Origin: SZUA-152 sp964401355
GTDB lineage: Bacteria; Pseudomonadota; Gammaproteobacteria; SZUA-152
NCBI GenBank assembly: GCA_964401355.1
Contig: CAYNYJ010000095.1
Coordinates: 1 to 9,892, forward strand
DNA length: 9,892 nt
Direction of reading: 5' to 3'
Positions within the stretch are counted from its first letter, which is position 1. Each line of letters begins with the position of its first letter. The notes beneath the pieces are model-generated. The model saw only the letters and a list, made by a program, of their open reading frames with translations. It made no database searches and was not told the DNA's origin. The position numbers were made by a program, and so were the translations under genes. Shown here piece after piece: positions 1 through 5,736 of the stretch.

Positions 1-541
1 GATCTGGCGTGGGCCGATGGTCACCCAGGCGCTGGAACAGTTGCTCAATGACACCAACTGGACCGACGTGGATTATTTGATCATTGATTTGCCGCCGGGC
101 ACTGGCGACATTCAACTCACCCTGGCGCAAAAAGTGCCGGTGAGTGGCGCATTGATCGTCACCACGCCGCAGGACATCGCCCTGTTGGATGCGCGCAAGG
201 CGCTGAAGATGTTTGAAAAGGTGGACGTGGCAGTGCTGGGTATCGTTGAAAATATGAGCATTCATATTTGTTCCGAGTGCGGCCATGAAGAGCACATTTT
301 CGGCCAGGGCGGCGGTCAGAGCATGTCTGAACAGTACGACGTGGATCTCATTGGTGCCTTGCCGCTGGACAAGCAGATTCGCGAAGAAGTGGATGCCGGT
401 AATCCCACTGTGGCGGCCGATCCTGATGGCCGCATCACGCAGATTTACCGGGAGATCGCGCGCCGCACTGCGGCCAAGCTTTCTTTGCGGGCGCGGGAGT
501 TCAGTGCCAAGTTCCCGAATATCGTGATTCAAAATAATTAA
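1..541 (+). CDS. mrp: Mrp/ApbC iron–sulfur cluster carrier ATPase, C-terminal half (5' partial)
   Basis: This is a cytosolic P-loop ATPase of the Mrp/ApbC/NBP35 family, which binds a 4Fe-4S cluster and delivers it to apo-proteins. The frame is open from base 2 and reads IWRGPMVTQ, typical of the middle of the family, so the ATG at 17 is internal and not the start. About 179 residues are visible. The N-terminal half with the Walker A loop lies outside the window. Visible signatures are the Walker B/switch stretch YLIIDLPPGTGDIQLTL and the cluster-ligating CxxC (CSECGH, bases 269–280), followed by a glycine-rich GQGGG. The reading frame ends with TAA at 539–541. Its neighbour downstream is dcd in the same direction, an arrangement known from Pseudomonas and relatives (metG–mrp–dcd), though about 310 bases of repeats separate them here. 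Family assignment is secure. Confidence 0.95.
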   Translation, partial: IWRGPMVTQALEQLLNDTNWTDVDYLIIDLPPGTGDIQLTLAQKVPVSGALIVTTPQDIALLDARKALKMFEKVDVAVLGIVENMSIHICSECGHEEHIFGQGGGQSMSEQYDVDLIGALPLDKQIREEVDAGNPTVAADPDGRITQIYREIARRTAAKLSLRAREFSAKFPNIVIQNN

Positions 542-561
542 GCGGGTAGTCGAATAATTCC

Positions 562-662
562 GTAGGGTGTACCGGTGGGCATAAAAGACACTGCCCACCA
601 GCATGGGTTAGGTTGTCGTAATTGGTGGGCGATGCCTTTATGCCCTTGTGGGTATACCCTAC
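562..662. repeat. Inverted pair of a ~38-bp dispersed repeat (GTAGGGTGTACC…GCCCACC)
   Basis: Left arm 562–599 begins GTAGGGTGTACC, contains GGGCATAAA and ends GCCCACC. The right arm 624–662 is its imperfect reverse complement, so the 101-base unit can fold into a long hairpin with a ~24-base loop. A third copy of the same arm lies at 8462–8499, after the glycosyltransferase gene. Both sites begin within about 20 bases after a stop codon, on the same strand as the gene. Possible roles are transcript 3'-end stabilisation or a REP/MITE-like mobile palindrome. There is no T-tract, so it is not a classical terminator. I do not know a formal name for this family. Confidence 0.75.
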
Positions 663-672
663 AAAAACTTAC

Positions 673-743
673 CGTTATACCGGCGCAAGCCGGTATCCAG
701 AACGCGCCAATAGCACTGGGCTCCGGCCTTCGCCGGAGTGACG
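673..743. repeat. Dispersed double-hairpin repeat (…CCGGC-4 nt-GCCGG…), copy A
   Basis: Two short perfect hairpins bracket a variable centre: ATACCGGC/GCCGGTAT with loop GCAA (677–696), and CTCCGGC/GCCGGAG with loop CTTC (721–738). The unit ends GTGACGAG. This is the widespread proteobacterial pattern of inverted 'ATTCCGGC…GCCGGAAT…CCAG' and 'CTGG…GCCGG…TGACG' arms. A diverged second copy lies at 1581–1683 inside a transposable element. It probably spreads in a REP/NEMIS-like fashion and may be a processing or transcript-stability site. That role is inference. Confidence 0.75.
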
Positions 744-762
744 AGATAATAAAATAACCATC

Positions 763-785
763 CCCTCTCCCCTTGGGGGAGAGGG
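763..785. repeat. CCCTCTCCCC/GGGGAGAGGG palindrome
   Basis: A perfect 10-bp inverted repeat with a 3-base loop (TTG), followed by TCAGGGT. It is unlike the two other repeat families just upstream. Similar C/T-rich palindromes are widely scattered in intergenic DNA of Proteobacteria. It lies 69 bases before the dcd start codon, so it could sit in the dcd leader, and no T-tract follows it. Confidence 0.7.
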
Positions 786-840
786 TCAGGGTCGACTGCA
801 TGGATGCAGGAGATAGAGAAACGCATGGAGCAGTTTCCGA

Positions 841-846
841 GAGGGG
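841..846 (+). promoter_or_regulatory. Ribosome binding site deciding the dcd start
   Basis: GAGGGG lies 8 bases before a GTG at 855. The upstream in-frame ATG codons (804, 825) lack a comparable Shine–Dalgarno sequence and would add residues not found in the family. Confidence 0.7.
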
Positions 847-854
847 AAAAAGCA

Positions 855-1421
855 GTGGGTATTAAGGCAGACAAATGGATTCGCCGCATGGCGGAACGCC
901 ACGGCATGATCGAGCCCTTTGAGCCGGGGCAAATGCGCGAGGCGGATGGTCATCGTATCATCTCTTACGGAACATCCAGTTACGGTTATGACGTGCGCTG
1001 TGCCGACGAGTTTAAAGTCTTCACTAATATTAACTCTGCTATCGTCGATCCAAAGAATTTTGCGGAAGATGGTTTTGTGGATATAAAGTCTGATGTTTGC
1101 ATCATTCCCCCCAACTCTTTTGCCTTGGCGCGCACCGTAGAATTTTTCCGTATTCCGCGTGATACGCTGGCCATATGTTTGGGTAAATCTACTTATGCCC
1201 GCTGTGGCATTATCGTCAATGTCACCCCGCTGGAACCGGAGTGGGAAGGCCACGTAACGCTGGAGTTTTCCAATACCACAACCTTGCCCGCTAAAATCTA
1301 CGCCAACGAAGGTGTGGCGCAGATGTTGTTTTTCACCGGCGACGAAGTGTGTGAGACCTCGTACAAAGATCGCGGTGGAAAATATCAGGGGCAGACAGGT
1401 GTTACTCTGCCGAAGGCCTGA
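855..1421 (+). CDS. dcd: dCTP deaminase
   Basis: Deaminates dCTP to dUTP in the cytosol, feeding dUMP and hence thymidylate synthesis through dUTPase. The protein is a trimeric member of the dUTPase fold. I place the start at GTG 855 (MGIKADKWIRRMAE…), giving 188 residues, the usual length for this form. A longer frame from 804 adds 17 residues without homology and lacks a good ribosome site. Visible family signatures are SYGTSSYGYDVR near the N-terminus, the nucleotide-binding STYARCG block, NVTPLEPEWEGHVTLEFSN, which carries the presumed catalytic Glu, and the C-terminal GGKYQGQTGVTLPKA, which closes over the triphosphate. It follows mrp in the same direction. A transposable element has inserted 27 bases after its stop, between it and the terminator at 1724–1759. 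Identification is secure. Confidence 0.96.
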   Translation: MGIKADKWIRRMAERHGMIEPFEPGQMREADGHRIISYGTSSYGYDVRCADEFKVFTNINSAIVDPKNFAEDGFVDIKSDVCIIPPNSFALARTVEFFRIPRDTLAICLGKSTYARCGIIVNVTPLEPEWEGHVTLEFSNTTTLPAKIYANEGVAQMLFFTGDEVCETSYKDRGGKYQGQTGVTLPKA

Positions 1422-1439
1422 TAAAGCAGTATTTTTACT

Positions 1440-1448
1440 ATTTGATTT
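1440..1448. repeat. 9-bp target-site duplication, left copy
   Basis: ATTTGATTT immediately precedes the left terminal repeat of the 260-bp element. An identical copy follows the right terminal repeat at 1709–1717. A perfect direct repeat abutting both inverted repeats is the footprint of transposition. Confidence 0.85.
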
Positions 1449-1708
1449 CACTGCTGTCCCGTTAAAAAATACTTGTCATGCTGTAATGAGTTGTTTTGTG
1501 CGGTCTGTAATGTGATATGAGAAATTGAGACATGAATTTTAAACAGCCTCTTCCGTCAGAGCCTGCCCCGCGTAGCGTTTTGGGTATTCCGGCGAATGCC
1601 GGAATCCAGTGGTCGCCTAAGAGCGCCTACTTTTGGTGGTGGTTCAACGACTTTCTGGATGCTGGCCTGCGCCAGCATGACGGTTATAAAGTTAACGGGA
1701 CAGCAGTG
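1449..1708. mobile_element. 260-bp MITE-like non-autonomous transposable element
   Basis: The ends are perfect 17-bp inverted repeats: CACTGCTGTCCCGTTAA at 1449–1465 and its reverse complement at 1692–1708. They are flanked by the 9-bp duplication ATTTGATTT. A further shared block (GTCATGCTG, 1475–1483, and its complement at 1673–1681) suggests that the terminal similarity reaches ~35 bp, although on the right this overlaps another repeat. There is no transposase. A frame beginning ATGAATTTTAAACAG at 1532 is only 60 codons and runs straight into the internal palindromic repeat, so I do not call it a gene. The same terminal sequence occurs at 9843, where it probably begins a full insertion sequence that could mobilise this one. 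A 9-bp duplication fits IS4-type elements, but the family is not proven. Confidence 0.85.
1581..1683. repeat. Dispersed double-hairpin repeat, copy B, nested in the MITE-like element
   Basis: The left hairpin is ATTCCGGC/GCCGGAAT with loop GAAT (1586–1605), followed by CCAG. The right hairpin is CTGG then ATGCTGGC/GCCAGCAT with loop CTGC (1659–1678), followed by GACGG. The organisation is the same as copy A at 673–743, with a longer and different centre. It fills most of the right half of the 260-bp element. Confidence 0.7.
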
Positions 1709-1717
1709 ATTTGATTT
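1709..1717. repeat. 9-bp target-site duplication, right copy
   Basis: ATTTGATTT directly follows the right inverted repeat and is identical to 1440–1448. Confidence 0.85.
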
Positions 1718-1723
1718 GGATAC

Positions 1724-1759
1724 AAAAAACGGCAGCCAATCCAATGGGCTGCCGTTTTT
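1724..1759. terminator. Bidirectional intrinsic terminator
   Basis: The stem CGGCAGCC/GGCTGCCG (1730–1737 and 1747–1754) has an A-tract before and a T-tract after, so it can terminate in both directions. It lies between the convergent dcd (+) and the PEP-CTERM gene (−, stop at 1782). Before the element inserted, it would have been about 40 bases after the dcd stop. Confidence 0.85.
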
Positions 1760-1781
1760 AATGAAAGGCGGAAAAGTAAAG

Positions 1782-2618
1782 TTATGCGGCTTTACGTTGA
1801 CGCATCGCCATACCCAGCAAACCTATGCCCATCAGTAAAAGCGTTGCGGGCTCCGGAACCTGGGTGACCTGGGTGGTAATTTCACGAAAAATCTTTTGCT
1901 CAACTGCTGAGGCAAAGGTGTTAAACGTGGCGTTAAAAACAAAGCCGTCGGCGGTTGCTACATAGTCACCGTAGTACATGGCAAGGTCGGTAAAGTCATC
2001 GATGATAGCCAGCCCATTGATGGTGATTCCTACTGCTGCAGCCTGGTCACGCTCGGTTTCAACTAAACCGTAGCAGAGACTGGTATTTATCTTGGACGGA
2101 GAACATTCAGTGCTGACAGTGCTGGGCACTCCCGCGAAGTTCACGTTTTGTTTTCCGTCACCGGAAACATCCATCACCAGCCTGCTACCTTCAAAGTTGT
2201 TGCCCAATATACCGGCTATGCCAAGATCCATACCCCGCGCAATATTTGTCCAGCCGTCAGTTGGGTCTGTTAAAGCCGCCAGGGCGGTTGCGAAGTCTGC
2301 GGCGTCCGCTGCGGAGACGAGTTGAGTCCAGTTAATTTGCGGGGAGGCCAATGTGTCAAAGAAATAGACGCCAACGGCAATGCCGCCAGTTCCTGCATCT
2401 CCCAGTGTTTGAATGGCGTTTTGTACATCAACGTTATTAAAGGCGGCTGCATAGCCATTGATCTGTAAAGCAAATTCCGTAGAACTCACACTGCCTGATG
2501 TGTCGATAACAAGCGCAAGCTCGAGATCAACCGGTATGGCTTGTGCGTTGCCAGCCATAAAGGCGGGCACGATCAGCGCTAATGCTGCGATAGTGAATTT
2601 TCTTAATGACTTTTTCAT
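1782..2618 (-). CDS. Secreted von Willebrand A-domain protein with PEP-CTERM tail (DUF1194-like)
   Basis: 278 residues from ATG 2618, chosen because GGGAGAG (2625–2631) sits 6 bases upstream and a clean Sec signal peptide follows at once (MKKSLRKFTIAALALIVPAF…AQA, residues 1–27). The open frame extends upstream to 2711, but that part has no signal-like character. The mature domain begins with a metal-ion-dependent adhesion site, D39-T-S-G-S43, with further candidate ligands in GWTNI (Thr124) and VMDVSGDG (Asp150). This is the DUF1194/vWA type. The C-terminus is a textbook PEP-CTERM signal: VPEP (254–257), a hydrophobic helix, and a basic RQRK end recognised by exosortase. The product is probably exported, cleaved and linked to the outer surface or exopolysaccharide. 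The exosortase genes are not in this window. It appears monocistronic, ending at the bidirectional terminator. Confidence 0.9.
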   Translation of the reverse strand: MKKSLRKFTIAALALIVPAFMAGNAQAIPVDLELALVIDTSGSVSSTEFALQINGYAAAFNNVDVQNAIQTLGDAGTGGIAVGVYFFDTLASPQINWTQLVSAADAADFATALAALTDPTDGWTNIARGMDLGIAGILGNNFEGSRLVMDVSGDGKQNVNFAGVPSTVSTECSPSKINTSLCYGLVETERDQAAAVGITINGLAIIDDFTDLAMYYGDYVATADGFVFNATFNTFASAVEQKIFREITTQVTQVPEPATLLLMGIGLLGMAMRQRKAA

Positions 2619-2936
2619 CTTTAGCTCTCCCTGACGACAAAATTTGGACATAGATCGATTGGGTTTCGGTGGCATCAAATACATTCGATTTAAGTATTTG
2701 TGGGGAGGCATATTTTATGCCGATGAGAAATAATTTTGTGTAGTCATGCGGTTACGATATTTTCTTGGCCGCTGCATTTCGGAGGTGTAAAAAAAGTCGA
2801 CGTAAATTGGAGGGGGCTATTGGAACAAAACCAGGATTAAGGGTGTATGCCGAGGGGTAATCACTTTAAAAACAAGAAGATTAGCGAATAATTCATGAAA
2901 AAAATACTGTAAGGTTTTTCGACGTGGACATCAAAG
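2619..2936. other. Divergent intergenic region between the vWA and cytochrome genes
   Basis: This is 318 bases of A/T-rich sequence with no supportable gene. It contains the vWA gene's ribosome site (2625–2631), the palindrome at 2707–2721, and a short frame ATGAAAAAAATACTGTAA at 2895–2912 that reads MKKIL and stops. That frame is in phase with the cytochrome frame downstream. No convincing sigma-54 or sigma-70 promoter was found by eye. Confidence 0.5.
2707..2721. promoter_or_regulatory. Perfect palindrome upstream of the vWA/PEP-CTERM gene
   Basis: GGCATA-TTT-TATGCC is a perfect inverted repeat with 6-bp arms, 89–103 bases before the start codon of the minus-strand gene. It could be an operator for a dimeric regulator, but no regulator gene is adjacent. 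The functional call is inference. Confidence 0.3.
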
Positions 2937-3401
2937 ATGCATCGATGTTCTCCGGCTAAAAATTTGGATGTGTTGAGTGGCGTTGATGTGCAGGGTTTGT
3001 TACGTCAGAAATGGTTTCGGTTTTTTGGATTGTCCGCTAGCAGGGAATATTTTTGTGAGGGCAGAATAGTACTTAACCTTGCCTCCGTGGTCGGCCTGGC
3101 AGTTCTGCTCGTCAGCCTCAGCGCCACAGCAGCAACGGATCACGTCTGTAGCGACTGCCACGCTTCCGCTACTCCCAGCGCCAGCGATCTCATAAGGCCT
3201 CTTTCCGGCCTCTGCGTGGATTGTCACCGCAACCGCATCATCGCCGGGGAACACATAATAGACGTCCCGGTGATTGCATCCAGCAACACGTTACCCCTGC
3301 ACAGCGTAATGACCTGCGCCCCCTGCCATGATCCGCATCAACCTTTCGCAGCATTGCGCTGGGTGGATCCGGAGTTGTGTCGGCATTGTCATGTGAAGTG
3401 A
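2937..3401 (+). CDS. Small tetraheme c-type cytochrome-like protein (paired CxxCH), start uncertain
   Basis: The protein carries four CxxCH heme-attachment motifs: CSDCH (71–75), CVDCH (93–97), CAPCH (127–131) and CRHCH (148–152 of the 154-residue frame). Additional histidines (EHIID, LPLHSV, DPHQ) are candidate distal ligands. A hydrophobic segment at residues 45–66 (IVLNLASVVGLAVLLVSLSA then ATAA) looks like a signal peptide or anchor, placing the hemes in the periplasm as an electron carrier. The N-terminus is odd: about 44 residues precede the hydrophobic segment from ATG 2937. No ATG, GTG or TTG lies just before that segment; the nearest in-frame candidate is TTG 3030. A GAGGG just upstream of the segment (3057–3061) is followed by ATA/GTA instead of a start codon. 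The 5' end may therefore be mutated or use a rare start. The exact cytochrome family was not recognised. Confidence 0.7.
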   Translation: MHRCSPAKNLDVLSGVDVQGLLRQKWFRFFGLSASREYFCEGRIVLNLASVVGLAVLLVSLSATAATDHVCSDCHASATPSASDLIRPLSGLCVDCHRNRIIAGEHIIDVPVIASSNTLPLHSVMTCAPCHDPHQPFAALRWVDPELCRHCHVK

Positions 3402-3583
3402 GGCCGAAGTATTTTTAACAAGCACCCCTGTTAATTAATTGGCAGCCCAACCTGTGAACTAAAAACAGGACATCCTGATAATTGACCGAAATGCGAGAGA
3501 GGGTGCGCGCATGCAGACCAATAGCTTTAAGGGCATAGAGGGGGTATTCCAGATGCTAGCTGAGTGACATATGCTCCCTATCC

Positions 3584-4098
3584 ATGGCTAAAGATAAACA
3601 GGAAATAGTAAAAATATGCGGGATATTTCCGAACCTTGTAGGCACTAACGAGACTATCACCAGCCCTCATGATATTAATTATAATTGTGTTTCTTGGGCG
3701 TCAAAAGACAAACTCCGTTATTGGGAGTCATTTGGAATAATAGTACCGGCACCGTCCCCCCATACTATTGGCCCCATGGCATATCGCAGGATTCTTCCTT
3801 AGCTCAAACCTATATCGAGCTTTTTGGAACACAGGGCTACCAAGTTACCGGCAATCCTGATCTCGAAAATGGTTTTGAGAAATTCGCACTTTACGTGCTC
3901 GATGGAAAATTCACTCATGTAGCACGTCAGTTACCTAATGGGCGCTGGACAAGCAAGCTCGGCATTCTCAAGGATATTATGCACGACCTTTCTGACTTGG
4001 AGGCAAACCACCATAAGCATACTTATGGAAAGGCTTCTATATTTTTGAAAAGAGAACTTGAGCATATCATGCCTCGGTTGAGCAGAAAATCCACTTAA
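3584..4098 (+). pseudogene. DUF7689-like protein gene, frameshifted in a C6 run
   Basis: Two adjoining plus-strand frames together make one protein. 3584 onward encodes MAKDKQEIVKICGIFPNLVG…SPHDINYNCVSWASKDKLRYW. The second frame carries YYWPHGI…AQTYIELFGTQGYQ…GFEKFALYVLDGKFTHVARQLPNGRWTSKLG…DI and ends at TAA 4098. The order FPNL / YNC(I/V)xWA / YYWP / AFGTxGY / FEKVALY / HxARQLPDGxWTSKLG is what I recall for DUF7689 proteins, whose function is unknown. The frames meet at a run of six Cs (3756–3761). One extra C gives …PSPPYYWPHG… and an intact frame of 171 residues. This may be a decayed gene, a phase-variable tract or a sequence error. There is no good ribosome site before ATG 3584, but an in-frame TAG at 3557 limits the start. 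The composition is more A/T-rich than the neighbours, suggesting acquired DNA. Confidence 0.7.
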
Positions 4099-4189
4099 CG
4101 GGGTGTGCAAATTTGCGGGGCCATCTCTGAACATGGAAGGAAGCGGAGTAAAAAAGAGGATGCAAGTCGGGTTGTTAGTGTTCCGGTAT

Positions 4190-4216
4190 TTCTGGCCCAG
4201 AGAGCGTGGGCCAGAA
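4190..4216. terminator. Strong hairpin after the minus-strand operon, possible terminator
   Basis: TTCTGGCCCA and TGGGCCAGAA form a perfect 10-bp stem with a 7-base loop, 28 bases beyond the stop of the minus-strand gene ending at 4245. There is no T-tract on either strand, so it may block 3' exonucleases and need not terminate by itself. It also lies downstream of the broken plus-strand gene. Confidence 0.45.
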
Positions 4217-4244
4217 CGATGAAGATGGAGTCAATCCGCTGTTT

Positions 4245-4757
4245 TTAGGCGTCCCACGATTTTACTGCCCAGCCAATGCCACCAATCTGTGCCTCGGCAT
4301 GATGCCGGGTGACGAGGTGCTCAATTTCATTCACTCTTTGTTGAGGAATATCCACCATCAGGATGGTCTCGCCGTGGCTCAGCGGATTTTGCAGATCGGC
4401 CAAGTGCGTGTGCGGTATGTTGGACGCAAACTGGTTACCCAGTAAAAAAGTGGCCAGCATTACGCCGCTGGCCAGCAGCGCCCACACGATTGATGCTGAT
4501 GCCAATGCAAACACCAGGCCGAGCAAGGCAACACCAAACAGCACCAGGTCGGCGCTCCAGAACAGACGTTCCAGGAGCCAGATGCGATCGTGTTGTTGTG
4601 CCACAGTGGCGACAGGGAAGCCTGTGAGATCACCTCCGCCCACCACGTGCAATTGCTCGCGTGGCACATCGACCTGTTCCAGTTCCTCGATAATGGCCTG
4701 GGTATGGGGGAGATCTGGGATTACAAAATAGATTCTGTGTAACAGGTTTGGAAACAT
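4245..4757 (-). CDS. DUF1269-like inner-membrane protein with two transmembrane helices
   Basis: 170 residues from the second of two tandem ATGs (4757). AGGAGGT at 4763–4769 is 5 bases from this ATG but only 2 from the one at 4760. The longer open frame from 4847 lacks a ribosome site. The N-terminus (HRIYFVIPDLPHTQAIIEELEQVDVPREQLHVVG) looks like a small ferredoxin-fold regulatory domain. Two adjacent hydrophobic helices follow (about 70–88 and 89–110). The C-terminal segment GETILMVDIPQQRVNEIEHLVTRHHAEAQIGGIGW matches the pattern of DUF1269-like proteins, where a 'GE-ILMVDVP…RVEEIE…HHPEA' block is typical. The family has no established function; some members are annotated as stress-related. 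It is the last gene of a three-gene minus-strand cluster, 86 bases after the DUF3108 gene, with a hairpin between them. Confidence 0.75.
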   Translation of the reverse strand: MFPNLLHRIYFVIPDLPHTQAIIEELEQVDVPREQLHVVGGGDLTGFPVATVAQQHDRIWLLERLFWSADLVLFGVALLGLVFALASASIVWALLASGVMLATFLLGNQFASNIPHTHLADLQNPLSHGETILMVDIPQQRVNEIEHLVTRHHAEAQIGGIGWAVKSWDA

Positions 4758-4762
4758 CATCC

Positions 4763-4769
4763 ACCTCCT
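4763..4769 (-). promoter_or_regulatory. Strong Shine–Dalgarno of the DUF1269-like gene
   Basis: AGGAGGT read on the minus strand, the best ribosome site in the window. Its spacing favours ATG 4757 over ATG 4760 and rules against the upstream frame. Confidence 0.7.
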
Positions 4770-4798
4770 GTCTTTGTTAGGGGTACTCAACAGTATAG

Positions 4799-4821
4799 TT
4801 CCAAAAAAAGGCTTTTTGGAA
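4799..4821 (-). terminator. Hairpin with A/T-rich stem between the DUF3108 and DUF1269-like genes
   Basis: TTCCAAAAA and TTTTTGGAA form a 9-bp stem with a 5-base loop, 23 bases beyond the DUF3108 stop. Read on the minus strand, the second arm is T-rich, so it could be a weak terminator that lowers expression of the last gene. The strong ribosome site just downstream suggests that gene may also have its own transcript. Confidence 0.4.
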
Positions 4822-4843
4822 ACCGCAGGTTTAAAAGCGGCGC

Positions 4844-5638
4844 TCACTGTGTTTGGGACGGCAACGTGTAGCTGAAACCTCTTACCTTGGTGAGTACTGC
4901 GGTCACTGGGCTGTCATTACCCTTGCGTTGCTCGATGCGTACAGGCAGATATTGCAGCTCTTCGGCGCACCACAGCGTGGTTTGGCGACGGCCTTTGGTG
5001 TAGCGCAGACGTGTCGTGGTGAAGATGCCCAGGGGGGTGCGAATGCGTTCGGTGCCGAGGATTTCGATATTGTAATATTTCAGTTTGCCGCCGTCGGCGA
5101 CGGGATAGCGTAACGAAGTATCGGTCGTCGGTAAGTCCTGCATGATGCGTAGTTGATAGAGCAGTTTGTCGGAAGTGCCGTGTTCCAGTGGCATGCGCCA
5201 GGGGTCACCGTTGACGGTGTTGGTGACTTGGTTTTTCGTCCAGTCAAAATCCAGTGTGACGTTGCGTTTATTTTTGCCGCCGCTGTTAAAGAAGGTGTAT
5301 TGCTGGGGCCGGGGCTTGCCCTGAAAAAATTGCCAATGGCTGCGTTCGACCACCTGCCCGTTGGTGAACAGTTTGGCGATGCCGCTGGGGCGAGTAATGG
5401 ATTCAAACAGGTACAGGCCATTTTCATGGCTGAGTACGCGCCGGGTCTCGCCGACGGTGATGCCAGCTTTTTTAACGGTGTACACAGCGGTGAATTGTTC
5501 GGGAAGCGCGGCATTGGTAGTGTTGCCGGACGACAGAAAAAACATTGCCAGCAGAAGTGCCCAGTGGCGCTGTCGTTCGACGATGACGGGGCAAAGGCCA
5601 GTGTGTTGAAACGGGCGGAACATGTGCTGATTATTCAT
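4844..5638 (-). CDS. DUF3108 exported protein
   Basis: 264 residues from ATG 5638. A TTG seven codons upstream and an ATG five codons downstream are alternatives, and the ribosome site is weak (GCAGG). A hydrophobic segment around residues 26–38 ending in SSGNTTNAA looks like a signal peptide or anchor, so the protein acts in the envelope. The mature part has the DUF3108 pattern: FTAVYTVKKAGITVGETRRVLSHENGLYLFES near the start, then SDKLLYQLRIMQDL, and FTTTRLRYTKGRRQTTLWCAEELQYLPVRIEQ towards the end. The predicted fold is β-rich, and the function is unknown. It lies between two membrane-protein genes in the same direction, consistent with an envelope-related operon. The plus-strand frames opposite it are shadows. 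Confidence 0.85.
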   Translation of the reverse strand: MNNQHMFRPFQHTGLCPVIVERQRHWALLLAMFFLSSGNTTNAALPEQFTAVYTVKKAGITVGETRRVLSHENGLYLFESITRPSGIAKLFTNGQVVERSHWQFFQGKPRPQQYTFFNSGGKNKRNVTLDFDWTKNQVTNTVNGDPWRMPLEHGTSDKLLYQLRIMQDLPTTDTSLRYPVADGGKLKYYNIEILGTERIRTPLGIFTTTRLRYTKGRRQTTLWCAEELQYLPVRIEQRKGNDSPVTAVLTKVRGFSYTLPSQTQ

Positions 5639-5736
5639 TGCCTGCGACGGAATTGCCAATGGTGGTTTTTGGGGGTGGTTTTTTGGTGCAGGCGTGGGCA
5701 GGGCGAGAGCCAGTAACGCCCTTTAATGGTCGGAGT

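Noticed and set aside
575..757. Open frame of 60 codons between mrp and dcd
   Set aside because: It is made almost entirely of two palindromic repeat families and has no ribosome site.
1532..1714. 60-codon frame starting ATGAATTTTAAACAG inside the 260-bp element
   Set aside because: It could be a remnant transposase start but quickly enters the double-hairpin repeat and the right terminus; no protein family was recognised.
2619..2760. Sigma-54 promoter for the PEP-CTERM gene
   Set aside because: I looked for TGGCAC-N5-TTGC on the minus strand because some PEP-CTERM genes use it; no match was found.
3755..3763. Programmed −1 frameshift at TCCCCCCAT in the DUF7689-like gene
   Set aside because: The run does not have a standard X XXY YYZ slippery heptamer in the right phase, and no downstream stimulator was evident. 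A one-base loss is simpler.
3685..4098. Independent gene starting at ATG 3685
   Set aside because: Its first ~24 codons overlap the other frame and look unlike protein family sequence. The conserved part continues the protein begun at 3584, so this is one frameshifted gene.
5153..5716. 187-codon plus-strand frame opposite the DUF3108 gene
   Set aside because: It is a shadow of a well-supported minus-strand gene; no family resemblance and no ribosome site.
5700..5722. AGGGCG/CGCCCT inverted repeat between the DUF3108 and UPF0104 genes
   Set aside because: Short arms, an 11-base loop and no T-tract make it too weak to call a terminator.
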